64,000 nt of DNA from Winogradskyella aurantia (GTDB taxonomy: Bacteria > Bacteroidota > Bacteroidia > Flavobacteriales > Flavobacteriaceae): contig NZ_NGJN01000003.1 of assembly GCF_002266855.1 (NCBI RefSeq), forward strand, positions 1 through 64,000, in the 5' to 3' direction. Positions 39,701 through 47,932 of the stretch are shown one piece after another. Positions within the stretch are counted from its first letter, which is position 1; each line of letters starts with the position of its first letter. The notes beneath the pieces are model-generated. The model made no database searches, was not told where the DNA came from, and saw nothing but the letters and a program-made list of their open reading frames with translations. The position numbers and the translations under genes were made by a program.

Positions 39701-39734
39701 AAACGAGAAGGAATTGTTTTTGTGTAAATAGCAT
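36711..39734 (-). CDS. Large secreted TPR protein
   Basis: 1007 residues. Signal peptide (1-22, FIIVSFLGSAQ), then at least twelve tandem tetratricopeptide repeats through almost the whole length (for example YYQLGYAYYKQNDFESAVSE, LRQGLVYYNANNNESALKKF), and a Ser/Glu-rich tail. TPR superhelices scaffold protein complexes; a periplasmic scaffold serving the neighbouring barrel is a reasonable guess. A possible -7 box TAAATTTG lies at 39777-39770. Confidence 0.88.
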   Translation of the reverse strand: MLFTQKQFLLVFIIVSFLGSAQKSEIYTSDLKDFQKALTLYNNKQYNAAQSLFEDVKNSANDEVLKSDCSYYIANCAVRLNQHNADDLILEFVEEYPTSPKRNTAFLDVADYYFENSKYAYARKWYDKVDELSIAWAERERFYFNYGYSLYATDSATQATRYLNRVVNSKEYGSQAKYYIGYMAYEGDDYDKANSYFDQVSDNEKYKEKLSYYQADLNFKLGKFEKAIELALGQLEKSNKDEKSELSKIIGESYFNLEQYAEAIPYLKDYKGKRGKWSNTDYYQLGYAYYKQNDFESAVSEFNKIIDGANGVAQNAYYHLGESYINLDKKQEALNAFRNASQMDYDLKIKEDAWLNYAKISYEIGNPYQSVPQVLSGFLDEYPKTNYREDIENLLIDSYITSKNYKEALELLKGKNSFENKVAYQKVAYLRGIELYNESKYSEALDLFTSSLKEPRDSKFVAKATFWRAETAYNLTNYNDALIGFKQFYGMDEASSLPENQNLNYNLAYTYFKLKDYNKASDYFQRFLNNNNTDRLRRNDAFLRLGDSHFVSSEYQSAINAYDKAIQINEIETDYAAFQKAMSYGYLGNSNTKNKELRSFIEGYPKSALRDDAMYELANSYIKSNETDRAMQMYDRLNSEYKQGAFTSKALLRQGLVYYNANNNESALKKFKEVAKDFPGSGEAVQAVATARLIYIDLGRVDDYANWVRGLGYVEVTDVELDNTMYSAAEKPYLDGDTDKAIQQFNKYINQFPNGIHALTSHFYLAQLYFKKDLYENARPHYEYVVGTSKSEFSEQALVRLCEIYLTNSNWSEAIPILKRLEQEADYPQNVIYAASNLMNAYYQTEDYNAAERYAEKVLDNSKLDNKVKSDAKIIIARSAIKTGNEDKAKLAYADVEKIATGEVAAEALYFNAFFKNKEGKYKASNTIIQQLAKNYSSYKYYSAKGLVVMAKNFYALGDAFQATYILESVISNFPEFNDVVEDATNNLNKIKAEEAKTNSSIESDGN

Positions 39735-39769
39735 TAGTGTCGTTTTTTGATTGTTATTAATTGAAGGAC

Positions 39770-39777
39770 CAAATTTA
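39770..39777 (-). promoter_or_regulatory. Candidate -7 box of the TPR gene
   Basis: TAAATTTG on the - strand, 35 bases upstream of the ATG; it matches TAnnTTTG exactly, but no good TTG was seen about 20 bases above it. Confidence 0.45.
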
Positions 39778-40047
39778 ATTTAATACCTAATTTATAACGC
39801 TAGAAATTGCCTATAATTATAAACCAAGTTATTAAATGTTGCAGGTGAACTGATTTCACTCTATCTTAATTAAATTAATCTTTTTAGAAAAAAATCACCC
39901 TAATCGCTATTATCGAAGATTTGCTGAAAATAATCCGCGAGGTTGGTTCGTTTTAATTTCTATTGAACCATTTTGTTATGGTCATACACTAATCAAAAAA
40001 ACAAAACCCTGCAAAAAATAGATACTAATAAACGCCACAGAACTCAT

Positions 40048-40078
40048 TTGTGAATTGATGATTTAAACAATACTTTTA
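40048..40078 (+). promoter_or_regulatory. Candidate ftsE promoter
   Basis: TTG (40048-40050), 20-base spacer, TACTTTTA (40071-40078). The -7 box lacks the final G of the consensus. Confidence 0.4.
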
Positions 40079-40104
40079 CAGCACTAAATTTATGGGTTAT
40101 TAAT

Positions 40105-40788
40105 ATGTCTGAAACCGTCTTACAACTTAAAAATGCAACTATTTATCAAGGTGGAAGTGTTGTATTGTCTAAAGTAAACTTTGAAATGCAGAAAGGTGAT
40201 TTCGTTTATCTGATTGGAAAAACCGGAAGTGGCAAAAGTAGCTTTATGAAAACTTTGTACGGCGACTTGGAGCTGACGGAAGGTGAAGGTACCGTTGTTG
40301 ATTATAACCTCAAAACCATGAAAGAAAAAGACATTCCTTTTCTACGCAGAAAACTGGGCGTTGTTTTTCAGGATTTCAAATTATTACCAGACCGAACGGT
40401 GAATGGCAACTTAGAATTTGTCCTTAAAGCCACTGGCTGGAAGGATAAAGATAAAATTAAAGACCGCATAGAATCTGTTTTGGATAAGGTTGGAATGAAA
40501 ACCAAAGGCTTCAAATTTCCTCATGAACTATCTGGTGGTGAACAACAGCGTATTGCGATAGCTCGGGCATTATTAAACAATCCCGAAATAATCCTAGCTG
40601 ATGAGCCCACAGGTAACCTTGATCCACAAACGAGTATTGAAGTAATGGAAGTACTGCAAGACATTAACAAAAATGGCAATACCATTCTAATGGCTACACA
40701 TGATTATGCCTTACTTCTTAAATACCCAAGTAAAACCTTGAAATGTGATGAAAACAAGGTGTACGAGGTTGTGCAGAGAAAGAACTAG
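40105..40788 (+). CDS. ftsE: Cell division ATP-binding protein FtsE
   Basis: 227 residues, ABC ATPase. Walker A is GKTGSGKS (about 38-45), signature [16 protein letters not shown], Walker [13 protein letters not shown], and the switch His is in [12 protein letters not shown]. FtsE works with the membrane protein FtsX to control peptidoglycan hydrolases at the division site. No ftsX is in the window; the next gene is a glycosyltransferase, so ftsX must lie elsewhere. The preceding gap holds its likely promoter. Confidence 0.92.
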   Translation: MSETVLQLKNATIYQGGSVVLSKVNFEMQKGDFVYLIGKTGSGKSSFMKTLYGDLELTEGEGTVVDYNLKTMKEKDIPFLRRKLGVVFQDFKLLPDRTVNGNLEFVLKATGWKDKDKIKDRIESVLDKVGMKTKGFKFPHELSGGEQQRIAIARALLNNPEIILADEPTGNLDPQTSIEVMEVLQDINKNGNTILMATHDYALLLKYPSKTLKCDENKVYEVVQRKN

Positions 40789-40834
40789 TAGTTGTCAAAA
40801 TTCTATAAATGTAGCGCTTCAGAGATAGAGAACT

Positions 40835-41725
40835 ATGCTCTCCATACTTATACCCACATATAATTACGATATCTTACCATTGGCAAGGGAAGTGCACAAG
40901 CAGGCTTCAAATCTAAAATCTGATTTTGAAATTATCATCATGGATGATGCATCACCTGTTCTAGGATTTGACAAAAATGAATTAAACAGATTTTCAAATC
41001 TTAGGTTTATTGAATTGCCTCAGAATATCGGTAGAAGTTCTATTAGAAATCGCTTAGCAAAAACAGCTAAATACGAATGGTGTTTGTTTCTAGATGCAGA
41101 TGTTTTACCGGTAAACACAAATTTTATTGACTCCTATTTGAAGGCAATATCCAAAGATTCCGAAGTCATCAATGGTGGTATTTTATATCAGGATAACAAT
41201 CCGGATAATATTGAGAATCTGCGCTGGGTTTACGGACGTAAGAGAGAAGCATTAAGTTGTGAACAGCGCAATAAAAATGTATACTTAAGCTTCCTTACTC
41301 TCAATTTTATGATACGTAAATCATTATTTGAACGTATCTGCTTTAACGAGGATATCCCAAATCTGCGCCATGAGGATACTCTTTTTTCATTCAATCTTAA
41401 AGAACAAGGCATAAAGGTTGAGCACATCACTAACCCAGTATATCATATGGGTTTAGAAGACAGCAAAACCTTTCTGGATAAATCCCTTAAATCTGTAGAA
41501 GCGCTCTCCTTATTGGTTTCGAAAAAGTTATTACCTTACCAATACACACGCATTTCAAAAGTCTATCAAAATATTACAACTTGGGGACTCAATTCACTTT
41601 GTGCCTTCATATACCTCAAATTTAAATTATTATTTGAACGCCATTTGTTAGGAAAACGTCCCTCACTTTTTATTTTTGATCTCTATCGCCTTAGTTATTA
41701 TTGCTATATTAACAAAAAGAATTAA
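40835..41725 (+). CDS. Glycosyltransferase family 2 protein
   Basis: 296 residues, GT-A fold. LSILIPTYNYDILPLAREVH begins the nucleotide-binding domain, with IIIMDDASP and the metal-binding FLDADVLP. It transfers a sugar from an NDP donor in the cytoplasm. It is 46 bp after ftsE and its stop shares a base with the start of the next GT2 gene, opening the glycan locus. Donor and acceptor unknown. Confidence 0.9.
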   Translation: MLSILIPTYNYDILPLAREVHKQASNLKSDFEIIIMDDASPVLGFDKNELNRFSNLRFIELPQNIGRSSIRNRLAKTAKYEWCLFLDADVLPVNTNFIDSYLKAISKDSEVINGGILYQDNNPDNIENLRWVYGRKREALSCEQRNKNVYLSFLTLNFMIRKSLFERICFNEDIPNLRHEDTLFSFNLKEQGIKVEHITNPVYHMGLEDSKTFLDKSLKSVEALSLLVSKKLLPYQYTRISKVYQNITTWGLNSLCAFIYLKFKLLFERHLLGKRPSLFIFDLYRLSYYCYINKKN

Positions 41726-42645
41726 TGGCTGTTTTCTCTGTAATTATATCGGTTTTTAATAAAGAACCCTATATACAAGACACCATTGAGAGTGTTTTAA
41801 ACCAGTCATTTGACAAATTTGAACTTATTGTTGTTAATGATGGTTCAACAGATAGTAGCTTAGAAATCATAGAGTCCTTTGATGATAACAGGTTACACAT
41901 CATAACTACTACAAATCTAGGTGCCTCATCAAGCAGAAATACGGGCATAAAAGCAGCACAAAATCAGTATATCGCCCTCTTAGATGGTGATGATCTTTGG
42001 GATAAAGATTTTCTTAAAGAAATTCATCACTGTATACAAAAGTACCCTGAACAAGCTGTTTTTTCCACTGCCTTAGCCCAGAAGTATGAGAACAAAATTG
42101 TTCCCTCTCGTTATAATTTTGAACAGAAAACAACCTGCCAAATACATAATTATTTCAAATCCAGTCTAGGCCAAAGTATTTTGAGTAGCTCCAGTTTAGT
42201 CTTTGATAAAGGTATCTTAAAAACGACCGGATATTTCAATACGTCCATTATCTCAGGGCAAGATACAGATATGTGGATACGGATAGGCATTCACTATGAC
42301 ATCGTCTTTATAAACAAGATACTAGCTTATTATAGATATGTACCCAATAGCCTATCTAACACCACCTTTGATCTTCAAAAAAAGCCAAACTTCGAAGCCT
42401 ACAAAACTTTTGAAGCCGATAACGGACCGTTGAAACGATTTCTTGACATTAACAGATATTCACTTGCATTGATGAGTAAAATCAACAACCAAAAGGAAGC
42501 CTATGTTTATTTTAAGTCTAATCTAGACATGGCTAATTTACCACTAACTAAAAAAGTCCTGCTATTATCTCCAAAGTGGGTTTTAAAAGGTCTTTTAAAA
42601 ATTAAATCGCTTAAAAAAGAACGTTTGTACTACAGACCTTTGTAA
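41725..42645 (+). CDS. Glycosyltransferase family 2 protein
   Basis: 306 residues. SVIISVFNKEPYIQDTIESV, VVNDGSTD and the DxD motif in LLDGDDLWD are textbook GT2. The Gln-rich and Tyr-rich C-terminal part is typical of capsule/O-antigen enzymes. It is co-translated with the previous GT2 (one-base overlap) and converges with the FdtA-like gene with a 16-bp overlap. Confidence 0.92.
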   Translation: MAVFSVIISVFNKEPYIQDTIESVLNQSFDKFELIVVNDGSTDSSLEIIESFDDNRLHIITTTNLGASSSRNTGIKAAQNQYIALLDGDDLWDKDFLKEIHHCIQKYPEQAVFSTALAQKYENKIVPSRYNFEQKTTCQIHNYFKSSLGQSILSSSSLVFDKGILKTTGYFNTSIISGQDTDMWIRIGIHYDIVFINKILAYYRYVPNSLSNTTFDLQKKPNFEAYKTFEADNGPLKRFLDINRYSLALMSKINNQKEAYVYFKSNLDMANLPLTKKVLLLSPKWVLKGLLKIKSLKKERLYYRPL

Positions 42646-43070
42646 TCTTTAAATTCTATAAAATTACGAATATACTCAGCTTCTTCAAATTCTGTAGATG
42701 CCAAAACCAAGCAAACCGCACCTGAAGAAAAATTATCTATTTCCCTCCAAATATATGTCGGTATGTACAGTCCTTGATTTGGCTTGTTCAGCATAAAGCG
42801 CTTTTGGGATTTACCATCACTTACAACGGCCTCAAAACTTCCGCTCAACGCAATGATTATAGATTCTTGTTCCTTATGGGCATGGCCACCTCTATAACTA
42901 TCACTAGGTACGTCGTATAAATAATATACCCGTTTTATATCAAAAGGAATAATCGCTTTTTCAATAACGGCTAAACTCCCTCTATCGTCATGTACCTTTG
43001 GTATATCTATAAGTTTTACATCCTGAATACTCGCCACGTAATTTCTGTTTATTTTAGAATTGACTGCCAT
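42630..43070 (-). CDS. FdtA/QdtA-type dTDP-4-keto-6-deoxyhexose 3,4-ketoisomerase (WxcM-like cupin)
   Basis: 146 residues, one cupin domain. His63 and His65 in GGHAHKEQES are the catalytic/metal-site pair of the family, and LIDIPKVHDDRGSLAVIEK is the usual N-terminal strand. The enzyme moves the keto group of dTDP-4-keto-6-deoxyglucose to C3, the step before 3-amination. It overlaps the upstream GT4 gene by 22 bp. An FdtB-like aminotransferase lies in the same locus at 47933-49030. Confidence 0.87.
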   Translation of the reverse strand: MAVNSKINRNYVASIQDVKLIDIPKVHDDRGSLAVIEKAIIPFDIKRVYYLYDVPSDSYRGGHAHKEQESIIIALSGSFEAVVSDGKSQKRFMLNKPNQGLYIPTYIWREIDNFSSGAVCLVLASTEFEEAEYIRNFIEFKDYKGL

Positions 43071-44146
43071 TGCAGACCGATTTGTTTTTTTGATAAATGT
43101 GCAACACTAGCAGTTGCATTGGCCTTGCAATTTAAGTATAATTCTTCATCTTTAACCATTCTATTCATCGCTTCGGTCAAGGCCTTTTCATTGTAATTCT
43201 CTACTAAAAGTCCGTTATGTTCATTTTTAATTATTTCTTTTGGCCCAGACTCACAATCTACAGAAATTACAGGAGTTCCTAAATGTAAGGATTCGGTCAG
43301 GACCATTGGAAAACCTTCATATCTACTTGTTAAAATTGAAAACTTTGCCTTCTTAACAATTTGATAAGGCGATGACATGTAGGGTAAAAATTCAATTTCT
43401 GAAGTTAATGACATCTTCTGCACCATCGTTTTAAGTTTACCTTCATCCTTGCCTTCTCCTAAAATTTTTAGTTTAATATCTAATTTTGGTAAAATAGATT
43501 TGGCATAGGCCTCAATTAAGAGTGTTATATTTTTTATCTCATCATTTAAACGACCATAAAAAAGTACATAATCATTGTCATTTAGGTTAAAGTCATTTGA
43601 CTGAGAGGACTCATGTAAGGCGATTGGATTATATATGGTCATTAGATTATTAAATCCATAGCTGCGTTGCAGCTTTTTAGCAATAGCTTCCGAGACGGCC
43701 ACTATTTTATGTGCATTTCCATACATGATTTTATTTAAGACCCTGCTTGAAGTTATATACTTATTAGTATTATAACTATGAACCATATAGATGGTTTTAT
43801 GGGAATTATATACAAGTCTTGAAAGAATAAACTCTTTTAGGAGTCCTATTCTAGTTCTAGTGTCAATGACATAATCAAAATCATGCGATTTCAAATACTT
43901 CCTAAAAGCATTCAACCGTTTTAGGCGACCAAAAACTGAATCATCCATAGCCTTCATTTTGCCAAGATTGAACAATTTCCCTTTATACGGGAACTCAATC
44001 TCATCTAAAACGGAGACAACGTGAACCTCAAACCCAAAATCATCCAATACTTCTGACAACAACCCTGAAGCTCTTTCTGCACCTCCTCCACCTAGCGACA
44101 TAACTACGATACATATTTTTTTGGTGCCCGTTTTCGTCATTAACAA
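43049..44146 (-). CDS. Glycosyltransferase family 4 protein
   Basis: 365 residues, GT-B fold. MSLGGGGAERASGLLSEVL is the N-terminal glycine-rich loop and SRYEGFPMVLTESLHLGTPV contains the E-x7-E donor site. It acts in the cytoplasm on a lipid-linked acceptor in glycan assembly. Upstream of the FdtA-like gene with a 22-bp overlap, and divergent from the next glycosyltransferase across a 30-bp gap holding two overlapping -7 boxes. Confidence 0.92.
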   Translation of the reverse strand: MLMTKTGTKKICIVVMSLGGGGAERASGLLSEVLDDFGFEVHVVSVLDEIEFPYKGKLFNLGKMKAMDDSVFGRLKRLNAFRKYLKSHDFDYVIDTRTRIGLLKEFILSRLVYNSHKTIYMVHSYNTNKYITSSRVLNKIMYGNAHKIVAVSEAIAKKLQRSYGFNNLMTIYNPIALHESSQSNDFNLNDNDYVLFYGRLNDEIKNITLLIEAYAKSILPKLDIKLKILGEGKDEGKLKTMVQKMSLTSEIEFLPYMSSPYQIVKKAKFSILTSRYEGFPMVLTESLHLGTPVISVDCESGPKEIIKNEHNGLLVENYNEKALTEAMNRMVKDEELYLNCKANATASVAHLSKKQIGLQWQSILK

Positions 44147-44147
44147 G

Positions 44148-44155
44148 TATCTTTG
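44148..44155 (+). promoter_or_regulatory. -7 box for the + strand glycosyltransferase
   Basis: TATCTTTG, a perfect TAnnTTTG, 21 bases before the ATG at 44177. The best TTG (44121-44123) is 24 bases upstream, longer than usual. Confidence 0.5.
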
Positions 44156-44159
44156 AGGG

Positions 44160-44167
44160 CAAATGTA
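44160..44167 (-). promoter_or_regulatory. -7 box for the - strand GT4 gene
   Basis: TACATTTG on the - strand, 13 bases before the GT4 start at 44146, only 4 bp from the + strand -7 box. No clear TTG was seen upstream. Confidence 0.45.
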
Positions 44168-44176
44168 ACGATATAA

Positions 44177-45328
44177 ATGAAAATTTTATTGGTTGGCGAA
44201 TACAGCAGGCTTCATAATTCCTTAAAAGAAGGACTCCTTAAGCTAGGTCACGAGGTGATATTACTTGGCGCTAATGATGGATTTAAAGACTACCCAGTTG
44301 ACCTTAGTATTAAAAAAAAATATGATAAAGGCTTTTTAAAAAAATTCAAGAATTTGTTATACCTCTTGTTTAAGTTTGATCTGGAGTCACAACAAATAAA
44401 ACGGCAGATTCTAGGCCTTAAACCAAAGATCAGTAATTATGATATTGTCCAGTTCATCAATGAAGCATCCTTTGGTTGCACAGCGAAAATTGAAAAAGAG
44501 ATTTTTGATTGCATCAGTTCATGGAATAATAACACATATTTATTGTCCTGTGGTTCAGATTATATCAGCATAAATTATGCATATCAAAAAAAATTTAGGT
44601 ACTCCATACTAACCCCATATTTCAAGGGACACAAAACGCAATTAGAAAGTAGTTATGGCTTAAAATTTTTAAAACCAGAATTTAAGTCTTTACACGAATT
44701 TATTTTTAGTAAAATAAATGGCGTTATTGCCTCTGATATGGATTATCATATACCACTGAAAGGTCACCCTAAATATTTAGGACTTGTGCCCAATCCAATT
44801 AATACAGACCAACTAATTCATCAACCCCTTGAGACAAATGAAAAAATTATAATATTTCATGGCATAAACGAAACCAACTATTATAAAAAGGGAAATGATA
44901 TTTTTGAAAGGGCACTAATAGCAATTCAAAAAAAATTTAGTGATAACGTTGAGATTATTACGACCAGGAGTATTCCCTACAACATTTATATTAAAGCTTA
45001 TGACAAAGCACACATTGTTTTAGATATGGTATATGCCTACGACCAAGGCTATAATGCGCTAGAGGCTATGTCTAAAGGTAAAGTGGTATTTACCGGTGCG
45101 GAGAAGGAATGGCGATCTTTTTACGGTATTGAAGAAAACACCATTGCAATTAACGCCTTGCCCGATGTTGATGATATCATCCAAAAATTGGAATGGCTTA
45201 TCGAAAATCCACAAAAATTAAAAGAAATATCAAATAACGCCCGAAAGTTCATAGAATCCCATCATAATTATATCGACAGCGCAAAACAGTATGTTGACCT
45301 ATGGCAAAATAACAGCAGGAAGGACTAG
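44177..45328 (+). CDS. Glycosyltransferase, GT-B fold, family 1-like
   Basis: 383 residues. MKILLVGEYSRLHNSLKEGL and the C-terminal IIFHGINETNYYKKGNDIFE, AHIVLDMVYAYDQGYNALEA and MSKGKVVFTGAEKEW fit a GT-B enzyme related to family 1/4 glycan transferases. It lies alone on the + strand inside the glycan locus and converges with the first flippase (4-bp overlap). Donor and acceptor unknown. Confidence 0.8.
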   Translation: MKILLVGEYSRLHNSLKEGLLKLGHEVILLGANDGFKDYPVDLSIKKKYDKGFLKKFKNLLYLLFKFDLESQQIKRQILGLKPKISNYDIVQFINEASFGCTAKIEKEIFDCISSWNNNTYLLSCGSDYISINYAYQKKFRYSILTPYFKGHKTQLESSYGLKFLKPEFKSLHEFIFSKINGVIASDMDYHIPLKGHPKYLGLVPNPINTDQLIHQPLETNEKIIIFHGINETNYYKKGNDIFERALIAIQKKFSDNVEIITTRSIPYNIYIKAYDKAHIVLDMVYAYDQGYNALEAMSKGKVVFTGAEKEWRSFYGIEENTIAINALPDVDDIIQKLEWLIENPQKLKEISNNARKFIESHHNYIDSAKQYVDLWQNNSRKD

Positions 45329-46611
45329 CTACGTTTGGCTTGTGAACTAAAGTAATAACGTACTACAAAGAATACAATCAATAGGTAAATCACATACCGC
45401 ACAAAATGGGCTATCACTACACCTTCGGTTCCATAATATTGAATAAAGAGGTTCGTAAGTAAAAAGAAAAGAACCAATGATATTATTTCGGTGAAAATGA
45501 AGCTTTTTACAAGTCGTTTTGCCAAAAATTGGTGGGTAAGCACCAAAGAACACAACCTAACAAAATCACCCAAAAGCTGCCACTTAAAAAGTGGTTCCAT
45601 GCCTAAAAATTCAGGATAAACAAATTGGATTATATAATTTCTTAAACCAAAAACCAATAACATGCCAACACCAAAAATTGGAAGTATGGTTTTATAGATA
45701 TGAAAAACTTCATTTTTGAAGTCTTTACCATTATCAATCTTGGCAAATTTTGGTAAGACATACAACGTAAATAGTCCCGATGCAAATACCATATAGTTTT
45801 TTGAAATAAAATTAATAGCAGTCCAGTACCCGGCCTCATTAATATTTAGTTTATCGGTTACCAGTGTTCTTATATCCAATTCAATATAATTGAGCAAAAA
45901 TGTAGAAACGAAAGACATAAGTGTAAATGCCAATAATTTGTTTTTATAAAGCAACCCAAATCCTAAATTCTTTAGTTTAACGAATTCAGACAAACGCTTT
46001 CCAAAAACAACGAGCAAAACAATCAATTGAATAATGGGTGCAATACTAATAGCTATTAAAACACCTTTTAAATCTGCAGTATACAATCCTATAATAAGAG
46101 CTACCGCAGCCAATAAGTAGCCTATTAACTCAATGATGGCATACTTTCTATATTCAGACAAACCGTTAACCACAGCATTAATTGCCCTATTTAGAGCTAT
46201 GAAGGGTACGATAATAGCTAATAACTTAAAGACATACTTATAATTAATCGAACCAAAGAAATAATCAGAAAAATAGTTAGACCCAAAATATAGTACTAAG
46301 GACGAAACCAGTGAGCCGAATACGAGAAAGACCAATGCCGTAGAAAATAGCTTTGAGAGTTCCTTAAGGTTATTTCTATATTCTGCTACATATTTTACAA
46401 TACCACTGAATGTACCCAAAGTTGAGGTGCTGGTAACCATTCCAAGAAGATTTCTCACCTGGCCAATATTAGCAATACCTGCCTCACCTACTGTAAGTGC
46501 CAATAAACGCTGGATAAATACAGATACCACAAGTCTTATTGTAATTACTACAGCATTGAGTGACGTAATTTTAAGAACTAGGTTACCTTGCAAAAATTTC
46601 GGTAGTTTCAC
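45325..46611 (-). CDS. Polysaccharide flippase, O-antigen translocase (Wzx-like), copy 1
   Basis: 428 residues with about twelve membrane helices and a short basic tail. It carries NEAGYWTAINFISKNYMVFASG and YKTILPIFGVGMLLVFGLRN, hallmarks of the Wzx/MATE-type family that flips undecaprenyl-linked sugars across the inner membrane. A second homologue is 10 bp upstream in the same operon. Confidence 0.88.
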   Translation of the reverse strand: MKLPKFLQGNLVLKITSLNAVVITIRLVVSVFIQRLLALTVGEAGIANIGQVRNLLGMVTSTSTLGTFSGIVKYVAEYRNNLKELSKLFSTALVFLVFGSLVSSLVLYFGSNYFSDYFFGSINYKYVFKLLAIIVPFIALNRAINAVVNGLSEYRKYAIIELIGYLLAAVALIIGLYTADLKGVLIAISIAPIIQLIVLLVVFGKRLSEFVKLKNLGFGLLYKNKLLAFTLMSFVSTFLLNYIELDIRTLVTDKLNINEAGYWTAINFISKNYMVFASGLFTLYVLPKFAKIDNGKDFKNEVFHIYKTILPIFGVGMLLVFGLRNYIIQFVYPEFLGMEPLFKWQLLGDFVRLCSLVLTHQFLAKRLVKSFIFTEIISLVLFFLLTNLFIQYYGTEGVVIAHFVRYVIYLLIVFFVVRYYFSSQAKRS

Positions 46612-46621
46612 ATTTTAAGGT

Positions 46622-47932
46622 TTAATAGTCATCAATATCCTCATCTGAGATAACACCAAATAAAGAACTACCAAATATTAGCAATATTATCGCAAAGTGC
46701 ATAGAATAACTGAGGCAGTGCCCCATAACAGCACCTATCAATCCAAACATATCAATAAAGTAAATACTAGATACATAGATAATGACGAATAGGAAGACTT
46801 CAATGATTATAAAATGTGCAAACATTTTCTTTGCTAAGAACTGATAGGCAATAACCATGGAAAGTACACGCATAAAATCCCCTAATATTTGATAGCCAAA
46901 AAGATTTTCAACAGGTCTAAACTCCTCAGTAAATAAAAGATTAACCAATACTGAACGACTCAGATATATGATAAGCAATAAAACTGCAAAAATGGGCATT
47001 ATGGTTTTGTAGAAGCTGAAAACCTCCTTCCTAAATTCCCGTTTTGTATTTATTTCAGAAAACCTTGGCAAAATATATAGGGATATAAGGCTATTAATAA
47101 ACATGAGATAATAGTCTGAAACACGGTTAATAGCCTCCCAATACCCTGCCTCCTTTATACCTATTTCTGAAATTATATAATTCCTAATTATGATTAAAAC
47201 AATGGGAATAGCAATAGTTGACACTAGGGCCGTAACCATATAAGAACTTAGATTTTGTAATACTGAAAAGTTGATATTAGTTATTCTAATGGATGACATT
47301 AAGTTCTTCCTATAAAGTATACCAACTATAGTAATCAGTAGGTTTAGTGCTGGAGTTATTACTATAGCTACCAATGCACCATCAATATTTTCCTGCCATA
47401 TAAGTAAGACCGTGACTAAAAGCCCTAGAGTCTGCCCAATGATATTTATTATTAGGAGAATCTTATACTTTGAAAAACCATTCATTATTGAAAATGCAAA
47501 CATGTTCAGTGCATAGAATGGCAAGACAATAGCAAGGGTTTCTATTACGTAGGTGTATTTGTAATTATCAGCAAAAATGAGATTGTTAATCAGTTCCGCG
47601 TTGTAATAACATAAAAATGCTAGCAGTAAGGAGGTAAAAAATCCAAAATAAAAACTTGTTGAAAGTGTATTTATTAAGGCCTGAGAATCATTTTTATACT
47701 TTCCTATAAATTTTACTAAACCATTGTACAACCCTGCTATGGCTAGGGATTGGACTGCACTTAAAAAATTTCTTAGGTTACCGATTAAAGCCATTCCTTC
47801 CGGACCAATAAATACGGCTATGCATTTAGATATTACAATTCCTGTAATTAACTTAACGCTAAGGTTGGCCGTATTGAGATTTGCGGCCTTAATCAACACC
47901 TCATTATTGATATACTGAAAAAATTTCTTCAA
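46622..47932 (-). CDS. Polysaccharide flippase, O-antigen translocase (Wzx-like), copy 2
   Basis: 436 residues, about twelve membrane helices. It aligns with copy 1 throughout (KEAGYWEAINRVSDYYLMFI versus NEAGYWTAINFISKNYMVFA; YQILGDFMRVLSMVIAYQFL versus WQLLGDFVRLCSLVLTHQFL) but is clearly diverged, perhaps a third identical by eye. Its start codon immediately follows the stop of the aminotransferase gene. Confidence 0.88.
   Translation of the reverse strand: MKKFFQYINNEVLIKAANLNTANLSVKLITGIVISKCIAVFIGPEGMALIGNLRNFLSAVQSLAIAGLYNGLVKFIGKYKNDSQALINTLSTSFYFGFFTSLLLAFLCYYNAELINNLIFADNYKYTYVIETLAIVLPFYALNMFAFSIMNGFSKYKILLIINIIGQTLGLLVTVLLIWQENIDGALVAIVITPALNLLITIVGILYRKNLMSSIRITNINFSVLQNLSSYMVTALVSTIAIPIVLIIIRNYIISEIGIKEAGYWEAINRVSDYYLMFINSLISLYILPRFSEINTKREFRKEVFSFYKTIMPIFAVLLLIIYLSRSVLVNLLFTEEFRPVENLFGYQILGDFMRVLSMVIAYQFLAKKMFAHFIIIEVFLFVIIYVSSIYFIDMFGLIGAVMGHCLSYSMHFAIILLIFGSSLFGVISDEDIDDY

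Larger units (their letters stand above)
39735..40104. other. 370-bp divergent gap between the TPR and ftsE genes
   Basis: AT-rich, no convincing gene. It holds a candidate -7 box for the TPR gene (39770-39777, - strand), a TGGTTC/GAACCA weak inverted repeat (39944-39970), and a TTG-N20-TACTTTTA promoter candidate for ftsE (40048-40078). Confidence 0.6.
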
